Source: Bombus terrestris (taxonomy: Eukaryota; Arthropoda; Insecta; Hymenoptera; Apidae). Taken from it: a DNA stretch of 64,000 bases. The DNA is taken from NCBI RefSeq assembly GCF_910591885.1, contig NC_063274.1, forward strand, positions 4,898,001-4,962,000, given 5' to 3'. Shown piece after piece: positions 38,929 through 52,504 of the stretch. The notes beneath the pieces were generated by a model. The model saw nothing but the letters and a program-made list of their open reading frames with translations. It was not told where the DNA came from and ran no database searches. Position 1 is the stretch's first letter, and each line of letters opens with the position of its first letter. The position numbers and the translations under genes are program-made.

Positions 38929-40442
38929 TATAATCTTATATAGTTCCTATCAAAAAGCTGTACAATAATAGTTTTGCCCCACGATATTTTAAGATATGTT
39001 CTAGTTTCTCGTGCTTAAGTTTCTGCAAATGTCCACGAACACTTGCGAACATATGGTAGTCAAATTTTCACAACTGTAAGCAGGTAGGTATTGATTACCT
39101 AAAATATCAAATATAATATATAAATATTTCTATCTGTGGAAGATAAGTTTTCCGCTTAAATGCATCATTATGAAATGAAAATTTCGTTAAAAAATATTAT
39201 ATGCTTCGTTTCGTCCATGAGTAATTTATTAAGAGCAACAACGCATTAAAGTCACAGTTACAGAACGAAGTCGAAGTATCCACTGATCGTAAATTCTAAA
39301 AAAAGAAAAGAAAGCCAACAGAGTAACACGTATGTTGTTCAAAATTAATATCTGACGATTTATAGTCACCACATAAAGGAGTAGTTTTAAGAAGAAGTTC
39401 GCGAATGAAAAGTGCTCTATCAGCAGCAAAAAGACGAAACTCGTTTTATTTACATAATTTTCATTCCGACCAAGCTTAAACGAACGTTCTCAAGCGTTCC
39501 GCGTCCAATCCCGCTCGCATATCGATTTCGTTTGCCATAAGAAACCCGAACAGCATGAGATCGCCCTAAAGAAACAATCGGCTCTTTGATGACGGAGCTA
39601 TCAAGCAGATGTATGGTGCTTCTCTTTACGATTCACCGAGCGAGACTCGACTCAAACGATCCATCGGCAGGCGGGTAAAAGGATTTCCCGATCGTCGAGT
39701 GGGACGTAACAATCTCATTTTCTTTGTCCCGGAAGATCGAGTGGGTGGTGAGAGGCGGATGGACGCGTTCACCGCCCCGCAGGTGCAAGGATATAGGTTC
39801 GCCTGGAACAATGAACGCAATCAATGCGGTGTGGCACCCCTTCGACGTCAATCAAACGGTCGGTGTACGCGCCAGTAGCCCATTGGCCCCGATTGCCTTT
39901 TGTCGCCCCTGTAGTGTTCGCTGTACGCGGCAAAGAGGAATTGGATGGACCAGGATCCACGCGGATAGCCAGATTTGCATCCAACAAAGACAGACGCGGA
40001 AAGAGTGGAAAAGGAACTCAAAGGATAGAGCGAGTTGGCTTGGGATGAAGTCGAAGCTAGGGTAGATGAACATGGGTGGACAACGATGAAAGGGAATGCG
40101 ACGCGTGAGGAAGGATGGATGGAAACCGAAGAGAAAGGCCAGAGGAGTATAAACTGATAAATGGAATGACACGAAGGGGGAGCGTAAGCTTGGTCAGGGA
40201 ATGGCGAATTGATGGTGGGGGTTATATAGGGGTGAAAGGGGAGAGAGAACGGATAGAGAGATTGCAGCGGACGGTAAATGGGGCGAATTCCAGCCGAATA
40301 CTGCCTGCTTGCGACACGCGTGTTGCAGTACTGACCAGTCCACGACCCAATTTCGAAGGGTTGTTTTCTCTCTCCCTCTCCCTGTGTATTCGTCTCTGTC
40401 TGGGATGCGTACCATCCCTTCTCTTTCGATGGTGGTTTGTAC

Positions 40443-40445
<3 letters not shown>

Positions 40446-40498
<53 letters not shown>

Positions 40499-40499
40499 A
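40446..40499. repeat. (CT)n microsatellite
   Basis: CT run of about 41 bases, a TTT interruption, then more CT. It opens long spurious frames on both strands. Confidence 0.98.
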
Positions 40500-41700
40500 T
40501 CTATCTTTGTGTCGATCTTCTTGAATCGAGTGCGTACGTGAACGAGATATACATATATGTGCACGTATATATATACGTATGTATGTATGTTGAAGAGGTA
40601 ATATATCGGCAAGCGCGTTGATTCGAACGTATTCGGTAGGTGGAGGCGTAGAGGGTGCGAGTCGATCGATTATCGCAACACGAGAGTCAGGTGAAAGCGG
40701 GTGATCCTTGTTTCGAGCATGGATACTCCCTGCTGATTGATTGCTATGTAGGACGCTAATATCGCCACGCGGTGACAACGTGTAAAACATCGTCCCGTGT
40801 CTACGATGTTTCTTGTAGTTCCATAGTAGCTGTTGCTTCGTTGCGAACAGACAATCGTCGCTATCGGCCAGATCAAGTTTTTCATTCGAAAGAATAATTA
40901 GCTCGTCGTATCCGCAAACGTCCGATATAATTTCGTTGGGTATTTTATCGGAAGGCGAATAGGAATTTCGAGCGAACGCTCTATATTATCGATCTCGTCG
41001 GAGTAGCCAAGAGGAATTTGTCGATACGAATGAAATTTCGGATTGCACTCGATAATAGGTTTAAGTGGCGTTTTAATGACGCGGTATAATAATTACACGC
41101 AGCTATCGATTGCTTTCCGCTTTCCATTGGCTAGAGATATATCAGATCGTGCTCGACACGACGAATATCGGCTCGCATCTTGTTAGCGATATTCCATTAC
41201 ACGGCGACACGCTTATGAAACAGAAATAACATTTAAGCAGCGTGCTAAACGAACTGATTTTAACGAACGGCTCTTTCGACGTGCTCCAGCCGACAAGTTC
41301 TTGTAATTAACAGAATTGTTACCTCTTTTTTTTCTCTCTTTGTATTCCTGTTTTTTTGTTTGACGTTGCCATCGTGTCTACGACCTGAGATAATTGAAGA
41401 TGAATCTTCCACTTGCTGAATGTTCGATGTTTCATGCGCGGTCAATAACCTCGCCGTTGATCGATAAATGCAACTATATCGCGCTTTGTAATTATAGATA
41501 ATGCACCCGTGGAAACGTCGAGTCGCGTTGCTTTTCAAATTTTCCATGTCTCCGAACGTCAGGCGCGGAAACGGTGATGCGCCATCGACATTTTATTCGA
41601 AACGTGATAATGCTCGTGACAATTGTGTTAACAATTTCTAAAAAATCTGTTCCGTATCAGTGAAATGTAACGCTGAAAGCACTGTTTTACTTTTTAAAGC

Positions 41701-41742
41701 AGGAAATGTTTAAATCAGGAAATGTTTAAATCAGGAAATGTG
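41701..41742. repeat. 16-bp tandem repeat, 2.6 copies
   Basis: AGGAAATGTTTAAATC starts at 41701 and 41717, with a partial third copy at 41733. Confidence 0.95.
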
Positions 41743-44177
41743 CTTTTAGTTCGAGAAACGTCTATTTTAAAGTATTATCTTTTAATGAAATCCAAATGTT
41801 TTATATCTATAGTTCCTGGGAGGAAAATTACGTAGCGTTTTCAATAAGTAGCTAGATTTTAGGTTGAACGGAGTTATTAAAAGAATTTGCACGAGTAACG
41901 AATTATTAATGTTAAGAGCGCTATGTGCAAAATTAATAACACAGAAAACTGCATAATTTTATTAATATGTTTATTGAACTTTTAAACCTAATTTCTGATA
42001 CGTGTAATGTATAACGTCATTGCGTCATTGTATAACTAGACTTCTAAATTTATTCAAGTTGCAATCAAGAACATAAGATTTGTACAAACGCTATCTAAAC
42101 TTAAACGAAACGTCTATATTCTGTTCATACTTTTTATTACACTATAGTGATGTGTATATTATTTAATAATCAACATTTTATCAAATATTATTTTTATTAC
42201 GTGTTTTTTAAACGTAATATTAACATTTTATCGACGGATCTTTTCGCTCAACGCAAATGATACATAATAGTTACATCAATCGTGCACCTTTTGCAAGAGC
42301 CAAAGCGCTTTTAGCGTGTATACCTATTACATTGTAATGTAATAATTTTACGTAGGACGCCAGTTGATCGCCGATGCACAGCGTAAATTTTACTTAAAAC
42401 ACCAATTACCATGCTTCGCCGTTAACGTTGTTAATATCATACAAAACCATAATAAAACTTATACTTTGTGGAATTTTGGTTATTGAGTACATAACATAAT
42501 TAGTGGATTTTAGACCCTTGGACAGATTAAATTTTGATTGTTAAATTAGATTTCATTAAAATTATTAATATTAGTACGATTAAGAAACGACTAAATGATC
42601 GTTCACAAATATTTCCACAATTATCTCAGGACCCTGCACGAATCGATGCTTTGGCGTTTGAACGAAGAACGTCGTAAGACTGCGTGTGATTTCGAACAAG
42701 TTAACGAGGCTATCTTCATCGTTTGGTAGTTTATCGTCTTCGATGGATTTAAGAAACGAGCTAAGATGGTTGTCGCGGAGTATTATGGCAGTGTTTCTTT
42801 GCAAAAGGAAAAGGACGATGGGGAAGGAGGGAGGCGACCAAGGAGGGAGGACTATGAAGGAAGCAAGGACGACGGGTAAGGACACCGATGATTTCCCAAG
42901 AGGGATCGTCTACTTCTTCTTCCGTCCGCTTCTTTCTAGTATTTCCTCGCGTCGTTTTATCCTCGCAAGTAACATTGTTCGTGTCTTAAGCTCGGCAACG
43001 TTATTTCATCTATTCCATAGTCGACAATTTGTCTCGTTATAAGCAGAGGTAAGAATCGAGATGCTCCGCACAACAGAATTTTAGTATTTCACGCTTTCCG
43101 AATGCTGAAGAAAGATCGAACAATTTTAATACAGCGGTGAACTAATAACATCCGACCAATTTGATGTTACACGTGTCGATAAAATGACTTGTAACCATAG
43201 AAAAATATATGGACTATATATTAGAGCAGACATGATTGATTAAAATAAGGACATTTCTAATGAGAGAAACGCGCAATTCAATTAGGTGAATGTTTAGGGA
43301 CTTTTTATGCTTCGGGAACAATTTTTATAATCGAAGCCTCAAAAGACGATCAGGATCAGACAACTTCGAGCAAACTCATTGTTCGACCTATGTTGCTATT
43401 CTCTATCGCTAGATTGGAATAGAAATTCTGCAGAAAACAGGCAACAAATTTCATTTGAATTCCTCTATCCTGTTATTCTCTCTTGGAGCCAAAAGTTTCG
43501 GACCTACAGGTCCTAGAAACTGAAAATAAAATCAATTTAAACTTTTCTTACCGTAGGAAATTGTTTAGTCAAAAATCTACAGAAGTAAAAGAAATTACTA
43601 CTTGCTTCACGAATTATAGTTACGGCTGAGAAAATGATTCTAAATCATTAGCCGATAATGTAGACCAATCTTTGCAAATTATTGCATGTTAACACGTATT
43701 TATAGATGTTCTGGCATATAGTTATCTTTTGCTAGGTATTTATTTTTTCAACAAATTTATACGAACTATTGTACATATTTTTCGTATACATCTTCACTGA
43801 GTTCTAATCAATGAAAATCAGCATCATTTAACCATCGTGAACGTAACCTTCGACGCTTTCAACGCTCAGAATCAGACTAAAACGTGAACATCATTTCGAT
43901 ATTTTGGCAGACCACGTTCGTTAATTTTTTCTAACTTCCTGATGAATTAAATCGAATCGCATCGGATAATATTTACCAATGTTTCGCGTTTGTACACCAT
44001 CTCTCGATTCGCTATCTGTTACTTGAGCCGAGATGTATACAGATTTCGATGGTATACGTATATTTGTTCGCTGGAAGATAAATAATATCGCCTGACGATA
44101 TTGTGCTACGCGCCACGAGAGAATTAGAACGGCCGTTATTTTTTACGTAACGCGTATTTTTGCAATATCTGTTTGCA

Positions 44178-44194
44178 CAGGGTGTTCCAGAAGA
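44178..44194 (+). mobile_element. possible DNA-transposon end fragment
   Basis: CAGGGTGTTCCAGAAGA resembles the CAGGGTGTyCC-type ends common to insect DNA transposons. It is isolated, with no second end seen. Confidence 0.25.
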
Positions 44195-47100
44195 ACAGAT
44201 GAATTAAATACAGACAGGTAGAGGTAGATTTTGGTGATTGCAACATTTTTTGTTTAACGAATATGTATTCGCGATCGTGATTTATTTTTTTAGTAGTAAA
44301 GCTTTGAAAATAGTGGGTTTTAGCTCGTCGACGAGCAATCCACGATAGATTGACAATTCTAGGTTCGGAGTTTTAGTAAAATTTTTAGCAACAAATTATG
44401 TATTACCTTGTATGGCAATTAGAATATTTATTGATTATAATATTTTATTTACATATTTACACATGCGTCGAAACTTTAGTACAGTACTTGGGTCTCTCTA
44501 AGGCTGAAACAAAGTCGTACGAAAATAAGAAATTCCTCTTTCGACTAAAGTTTCTTTTATAACGTTCTTTCCGTATATTTCAAGAATGGCTTAAAAAATA
44601 TTTAAATTGAGTTGCGTTGACTTCGACATCGGTATGATCTTCTTAATTACAAATATCAGTGCTACTTGCTTTTGCCCTCCGTCCAAAGGAAAACAACTGT
44701 TCGTAATTTTATACGTGACAATCATAATTATGAAATTTCAACGTAGGCGAATATCCTCATCGAGGATAGATTCTAAAGTTGCGTTTCCGCGATATTTTTC
44801 CTTCCTTGAAAAAGTGAAATACGGTAGACGCTAAACTCTGGTAACATATGTACTTCGCTCACAGTTTGTACACATGTCCAACACGAATCGTACAAAGATA
44901 TATATACGATCATACGTCCGTTTTATTCATCACAGTTTTCTTAACGAACTCAATTTCACCGGATACGCAGCAGAGATAAATTCTGTACTTCACGATGGCC
45001 ATAAACTTCCATCTGATGTTATCAATTTATTTTTCCGCAGGGCGGGCATAATTCAGAAGAGGAAGTCATAACTTGATCCCCTGCCGTATAGAAAGCTTCG
45101 GTATACCGCTGTCCTCCGTCGTTTTCTTCCGGTGCGGCCGGCTCACCTGCGGGAGGTCTTATCTCGCTGCGCCAGCCGTACTTCGGTTGCTCAGCTTACT
45201 CTCCGTTTCCATCCACTTCCACCCACCGCTGTACGGCTCGTAATACACACAATGCAATCGCGCATTCTGAGAAAAATTCCGAACAAGCTCTTTCTCCCGA
45301 TGTTACGACGACACTGAGTGGCTTTTACTCCGCTTCCTATTCCAATTCCCATTATCACGAGGGCGCACGATGGGGATTATTTTGAGTGGTTATGCGTGTA
45401 TGGATGTTGCGTGTGTGTATAGTGCGACGTTTTAATATCCTACGCAATTGTGTGGAAAACATTGCACAGTACTGGTCGTTATACGCAGAACAATTGCAAA
45501 ACTTGAGTGAGTCAAAGCTGACGAAATCAGTAGTGAAAACAATCGCGTTTCAGACACTAGGACAATGATATTGACAGAAATACAGCCGTAACGTTGAATT
45601 AATCTTGAAATTCGAGTCACGACTATACATGTAATCATTAACATTTCCGGTTTATCTATTTGTCAATGAGACACCGTCAGTCTTAATTTCCTACTTCAAT
45701 TGCGTGGATTCTTGAAGCAACATGCAGAACGTACTATTCTAATTTTATGCGGACACATGAATTTAGCGCTAGAATCGAGCTTGTCAAAACGACGCACTTT
45801 AAATTTGTTGTTTCTGCGATTAAAAGCTTGTAGCTAAAAGTGTCTTTGCCAAAATTAACACTGACTTTTACCGGGATAGGAATGTAATATCATTTTTATC
45901 CAATCGTTTTCATCATAATCGTTTGTGTACAAATGTATAATTCGAGTTTTAAAATCTTAATACGGTAGGCTCATAGCGTATATAAAAATCGAAGACTCGT
46001 ATAATACGAACTACATCTCTGAATCACATGCATCAAATCTGCAATGTTCAATAACGTGTCAGAAATATAGATCTTGCTGAAGCTGCGACTGCACTCGATA
46101 CCATTATTCCGAGTAACCCGTAACCGTGGAACATAAGTGCATTACCGCGTATTCCCCGTCCAATTTCCGGCTTTCCGCTGGAAAAATCGTTTATCCGTGC
46201 GTTTCCAGGCGTTCTCGAGGATATTCGACGAGGTTACGTACGACTTCACGATATACGTACGTACGAACGAGGTTTCTTCTTCGGGGTGGAAACAGTCTCG
46301 AGGGTCGGTCAACGTCTAACCGGGAAACGTCTTCTCCGCTGTTGCAACGCTTGGGGGGTTGATATCCCCTTTCCTTTCTTTAGTATCCCCTAGCACCTGC
46401 ACTGGTACTTATCTCGAATCTCCAGACCGCACCTAACGTGCTTCGTCTTCGTGTTCCCTTTTTGCTCCGCAGCCTAGTTCCACCCTTCGAAGACTGCGAA
46501 TTCGCAAGCCAATCGGCCGTAGCTTCGCGTTACAGACACGCGAGAACAGTTCTTAACTGGTATACGTTGCCATAATTCACGGTGTAATGGTTCGCAGGTG
46601 TGCCGCATCGGGACGTGTCGTCGTCTTGATTGCCGAGCGCCGTGTACACGATACTCGAATCCTCGTGGTGCTATTGAACACGCGATGTGACGTGTGAGGG
46701 AAGGGCTGTTAACCGTGTTGCTCTTTTGATAGACTCGAGATCGCTGCCTGATATCGAAGGAGCTGCTAGTTATCGCGTTACTGGAACGTGCTTAACTAGA
46801 AGCGCGTGTAATTGAATGCAAATACGCGTACAGCGAGGAGATGGTTTACGAAATAGTTCCGGATAAAGATGTTAAAACATAGAGATCGATGTAACTGGTT
46901 GAAGTAATTTGAGATTGTTGGAAGGCGAGCGGCAGGATCGCGACTCCGTTTGCTTGTACCGTCACGTTTGCTTAAATTCTATCAGAGTCGTTTCGAATTC
47001 AAGTAGTAAAATATTCCTCTTTAACGCTTTCTTTTCATTAAATAAGCATTTCTATTTCTTAAGATTCAAAATTATCTTCCGACACGTATGCGTATCTCTG

Positions 47101-50100
47101 ATTATTCTTCTACAAAGAACGAGATATCCTCTTGACACATCTAAAAATTACATAACTTTACAGAACCACATTTTCTCGTATCCTCAGCAATGTTCATTAA
47201 ATCCTACAACCCTCAAGCTGTCCTCTACCATTCAGAGTACATAAGAGATTAATTGCGTTAGATAACCTTCTCAGATCCTATTCACCGCCATTTTTTGCCA
47301 GTTTCGTTAAATCTGCCCTCTCGGCAGGAACGCTCTTTCCTGTTCATGGTGTACAAGAGATTAATTATATTAGAGATTATCGTGCAAGCAACCCCCGAAA
47401 CTCCTTATCAACAGGATCGACTGGCTGGTTGGATTAGCTTCGATGGTTCGGTGCGCTGAATGCGACGTTATCTCTCGCGGTGCAGTAAAATTGGCGGTGC
47501 TTTTTGGTGTCACGAGGCGTATAAACACGTATAAAGGTTACTCCTCGTGTAGATGGTCTACTACGATAGTCCCGGTTTAACGACGCCGACCCTTGGTAAT
47601 AAGAGGCGTCCCGGGTAACCGGCAACCAACGCTTCCAACCTACAGGCGGCTGCGTCTCTTATCGGCGGCGTTTATCTGCTTCGCTTGTGAATCAGTACAT
47701 ACGCGACAGCCATTCTTTACTTCTATTTAACGTCGCCGACAGACAAAACTAAAGACAGCAAATAGGATTCTCGCTGAACGGAAAATATTTCATTCTGATT
47801 CACGTACGTACTCTTGGAATAAAGGATATGCACGGTCATAAATCGAAGCATTAAGTGGACAGCGCTTAATCTAGCTATATCTAGGGCTTTATGCATCCTG
47901 GACAGATGTAAGCACTCTTTTTAGTCTAAAGGGTCTTTAAAGTGGAAACATTTTGAATTTCAGGTTGCAGATGTCATTTACGAGTAGACGTATGAATCTT
48001 CTGCTTAAAATCGCCCATTAAAACGTTATGGTATAACATAATCCTGTAACGCTTTTTATTTTACGACGATCTGTTCGATACGAACGTCGACTACAGCCAA
48101 CAGCTGTCGAATATATTCTCGCGACCGAGCGTCGATTAAAGTCAACAAAAAGTAAAACAAACGCTACGTAATCGCTTAATTACAATATACGTTTATAACG
48201 TAATATTAAACGTAGAAAAGATTAAAGACTCAAGATACTCCGATCCCAAGACATAATCAAGATTAATACGATGTAAAGCGGGTTACTCCATTTATTGCGA
48301 GGTAAGAATCTCTTCCAACAGTCCTATTTTCCGTGATCATCCGGACTGAAGTTTCGGTGCGAGGCTTACAGTTAAACCAAGAGTTTCGACACTAATTACT
48401 ACCGCCATAGATAGTAGTTAGTTAACGGAGGTTTAATTCCCTTTATCATTTTGCATTTAACGTAATATTCCATATCCGAACATTTTCCGCATCCAATAAC
48501 GATAGGATAGTACTTTAATTAAGGAAGTATGATTATCCCGAAACTAGGACGTTCGTTCACATCGCGTTCGCACGTATAACGCTTTTGCTAGACATTTAAT
48601 TGGCCAGAAAGGGAAAGCAAAGGAAAAAATAATGATCGAGCAAATTAATCGCCGGTGACGCGTTTGGCGACCAGAGATCCGCGTATATCTTGTAGCAGAA
48701 CAAACCGAAATTGACAAACGGAGAAAGAAAGGAAGAGGAGCGAGAAACGCGAGATAAATTCGGATTTGCGGTTCTAGAGCGAGCCGAGAGCCGGGAAACG
48801 GCGTTGCGTCTGCTACGCCGGAATTTCGTCTCGCTGAAAACAACCAGGAATTTCGGCGAACGATTGCGAATAGCCGGGAAATAGGGTGTACGTATAGTCG
48901 AGTTGCGTTTCATTCACGTTCCATCGTGAATTCCATTCACGGTTAAAAGTCTCGCCGAAGCCGCGGCAGCCCGGAATCTCTCTCCGTGCACGGCCACGGA
49001 TACAACGTGTTCGAGGGAGCCAGAGGAACGAGATCCGATGGCGGGCGCAGGACAGCGACTGGTAAAAACAGTGAGAGAGAAGGAAGGGAGGGAGGGAGAG
49101 AACGAAAACGAGAATGGCTGTGGAGTTGAATTGCGAGCCGCGGGACAGAAACGGTGAAAGCTCCAACTTCATCCGCGTAACGATAATGGGGCAACAACGC
49201 CGGAGGAAAACAATATGTAAATCGTTCGTTCGCTTCCCAATCAAAGTCAGAATCCGCGACGCGAGCTTCCGCGTCTCTCTAACGACGCAATTTAAATTCC
49301 GAACGCAGCACCCTGAACTACTGCTAAGGTATATATCTTCGGTGGATGGAGAAAATTCAGTCGCGTTACGACGAACAGGAAACGGAAGCCACGTAGAAGG
49401 GACAGAGAAGTATCGTAAGAAAGGAGGAGATTAGGTCGGAGAAACGGTCGAAGAGAGACAAGGCTAGCGAAAGAGAGAGTTGGCGGAGTTGCGTTGGGCG
49501 CGAACTCGCGTCGAAGTGACTTTTGTAACTTCCGGTGATCTTACTTGTATCCTCCTTCCATTTACTTCGTGACTACCGCGTCTTTTCTCTTCTTCTCTTT
49601 CTTATTTCCTCCAGGGATCTCCCTAGTGCATAAGCGATTCGAGCTCGCAACTCTTCTTATCCCCATGCACGCGTCAGAGTTCGACTAAGAATTGGATTTC
49701 ATAGAAATGCATGAGTCGCTCGCGGGCGTGCACCGGCCAGAAACGAGACGGATCGCGCTTCCCGTGTTTTAACATTTTTCCGGAGATCGTAGCGCGCGCT
49801 ATCGTATCTCGGATGACTTTGTCGATGAATATGATCCTAAAATATACGGTCCAAAGCTGATCCACCGTTTCCTGCAATTTTATCCACGACGGATGCGATG
49901 TTCTCCGTTTCAAGAAATACGATAGTTTCCGTAAATCGCATGGTGGACCAACGAAAATGTCATCCTGCCTGCGTTTCCATGACTCTGGTGTTCCGCTTTC
50001 GTCGTCGGAATTCGTACGTACGTTTGCAAAATTCGAACATATCGAATTAATACGTATGGCGTTCCATCATCCCGTGTTAACAAATCGTGTATTTATTCCG

Positions 50101-50217
50101 TTTGACACGGCCACGACGCCGTTGACTACGGATTTCAATTTGAAATCCCAATTTACGGGCGACGGATAGAGGGACGGTTTACGTCAAAAAGAAAACCAAA
50201 TGTAAGAGAAAAGGAAT

Positions 50218-50236
50218 AAAAAAAAAAAAAAAAAAT
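50218..50236. repeat. poly(A) run
   Basis: Nineteen consecutive A, not preceded by any recognisable retroposed sequence. Confidence 0.95.
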
Positions 50237-52492
50237 TGAAAAAATGCGAGTTCGAATCGGCCTGTGTACGTACGAGCCAGGCATGAATAATTCAACGGGG
50301 CTTGGCCCGTATTCTAAGGACGCGCTTGTGCATATGTTACGTTGCACGGTATGAGACCGGTTCGCGGATTCGCGGCGGCAAATCGCGTGCAGCGTACGAT
50401 TTCGACTGGTAATAAAATGCGAGACGCAGATGGGCCCGCTTGTATTCGGCCATGTTTACGTGCGTCGCTTCCATTTACATAGGGCCATGGTATTTTTAGT
50501 CGAATCGATATCGAGGCGAATCGGACAAAGAAACACGACTGGGGAAAACGCTTGAATTTTGCGCAAATCTTGACGATATCGATTGTCATGTTAAGTGCGA
50601 GCGAAATGAATTATAGAATTATTGGATGAAGAGAAGGGGCAAGATTGTATATTGCGCAGGGATGTTTAGATCAGAATTCCTGTAGCTGAAACTGTGCTAA
50701 GAACTTTTGTGTATACCTTTGGACACTTTTATGCACGATTTTATGAGAATATTTGCGTGCAGAAATATTTGTACGAAATATGTTTATGTGCGCATGTAGG
50801 TTGATTAAAGAGATTCTTCTAGTTTATCGAGCTATTTGTTTAACTTGTAGAAAATTTCTGTTGCAAATATACGGAATGTGTTACCTTCCGTAACAGATGA
50901 TGGAAACAAAAACATGGCTTCCATTTGTCTGTGTTGCTCAGTTTATAGCTATTTATCCGATCAAAAACTAGGTATATATATGTATATATAGGATACTTAG
51001 AGAGTGTGCTCAAAATACTTATGTTTGGTTTGTACATAAATTTGCAGTTATTATACGTAACTGAAGAAAAAAGAAAATACGACGATTCTTCTCATTTTCA
51101 CTTTTACGATTTGATTTTTTTGTAAATTACCGATTCGATCGAGATCTAAATGTCGTGCGATCTATAAGATAGTAGCTTCTCAATCGCTCAAAAACTGCAA
51201 ACATTTGTATACTTCACTCTGTATAAAGCGAGATAAGGAGAACGTGTCTACGCAAAATACAGTCCGAGCAGTGTGAAACATCCAATACAAATTTGATCAT
51301 ACATTTTCATATTTACGGGGCTCTTTCCCAGTCCATTGCATCCCCCGTGTCTCGTAAGTTTCTTTAACAAACGATTCTCTAGAATCGAATGAAAACAGCG
51401 CGAAATTTAAATCCCACCGGAGGGAGCGTCGCACGAGTCACAAGACAGCACAAACCCATACACTTCCTCTGCGAATGAAAACCAGCGTGCAAACGAACTT
51501 TACGCTCGCGCGATGCTCGCCTTTGGGAACGCGCAATTCTCGTAATCCGCTCAAAAGGAAGAGATACGAAAGTCAGGGACGAAAGGTTCGCGGGGGCGAA
51601 AATCGAGGCTGAGCGCGTCAATGTAAACGAGAGCGGCGTAAACGGAACCAACAAGACTTCATCCTCATCTTCTACCTCTTTTCTTGGCCGGATCGTGGTC
51701 TGAATGTCCGAGCGAAGGGCTAATACACGAGGTCGCACCGGCTCGACGTTGAAATATCGGCATATAAAGGCCCGTAATGTTCATAGGATGGTTGAAATTA
51801 CCAGCCCGGCAATGGCACGGAGGCAAGAGGGTGGGCTGACAAACGACGAAAAATTTAGCGGTAATCTCGAGGCCGAGCGGTCTCTGGACGAGGCAATTCC
51901 CTCGGCTGCCTCTACCGCGCACCGTAGACGTTGCTCGCTTTATGTGCGCCTCTTTGACTCGCGCGCGCCAACAACCTTCTACCCTCTCGCGTACCTCCTT
52001 CGCCGCCCTCCTCGGTCGCCTGTCTCCATCCAGCGGTACTCCTCTTTCTCCTTCTAACACACTAGCAGCAGCCTCTACATCGGTTCAGCTTCAAGCTCGC
52101 CCTCCGTCGGTTCCTCGTCCTTTCATCTTTCGTGCCTCATCTTTCTCGTCCGCTTTTCTTCCGCGCCCGGACTGAAAGTCTGCGCCGTACAATCGCCGCG
52201 CGGAAAGTTTTCGTCTGGAAATTTCGACGAGGATGCCTTTCCGCCGCACTGCCCTATCCTACTCGCATCCGACGAGTCCACGGAGCTTGTTCTCTCTCTC
52301 TCTTCAACCTGCGGTCTTCCCAGCTATATCATCCCCGTGTCTCGACCCATCCCAACCACCCGACGCTCGAATAGATAGAGAAAAGGAAGACTTCGCGGGG
52401 AATAAATTTTTCGGCGATTCTCTCTCGTTCCGGCTGGTCGAGCCAACGACCACCACGCCGGAAGAATATTTTACGCCGGTGAGAGGGAGAGA

Positions 52493-52504
52493 GGGGGGGG
52501 GGGG
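52493..52504. repeat. poly(G) run
   Basis: Twelve consecutive G within a GA-rich stretch, unusual in this AT-rich region. Confidence 0.95.

Noticed and set aside
39848..40612. 254-codon minus-strand frame
   Set aside because: It is held open by the CT/GA microsatellite at 40446-40499 (Arg-Glu repeat) and overlaps open frames on the other strand.
45120..45260. Minus-strand gcag/gtgagc donor considered for exon 1
   Set aside because: The ATG frame upstream of it meets a stop before the donor and is not hydrophobic.
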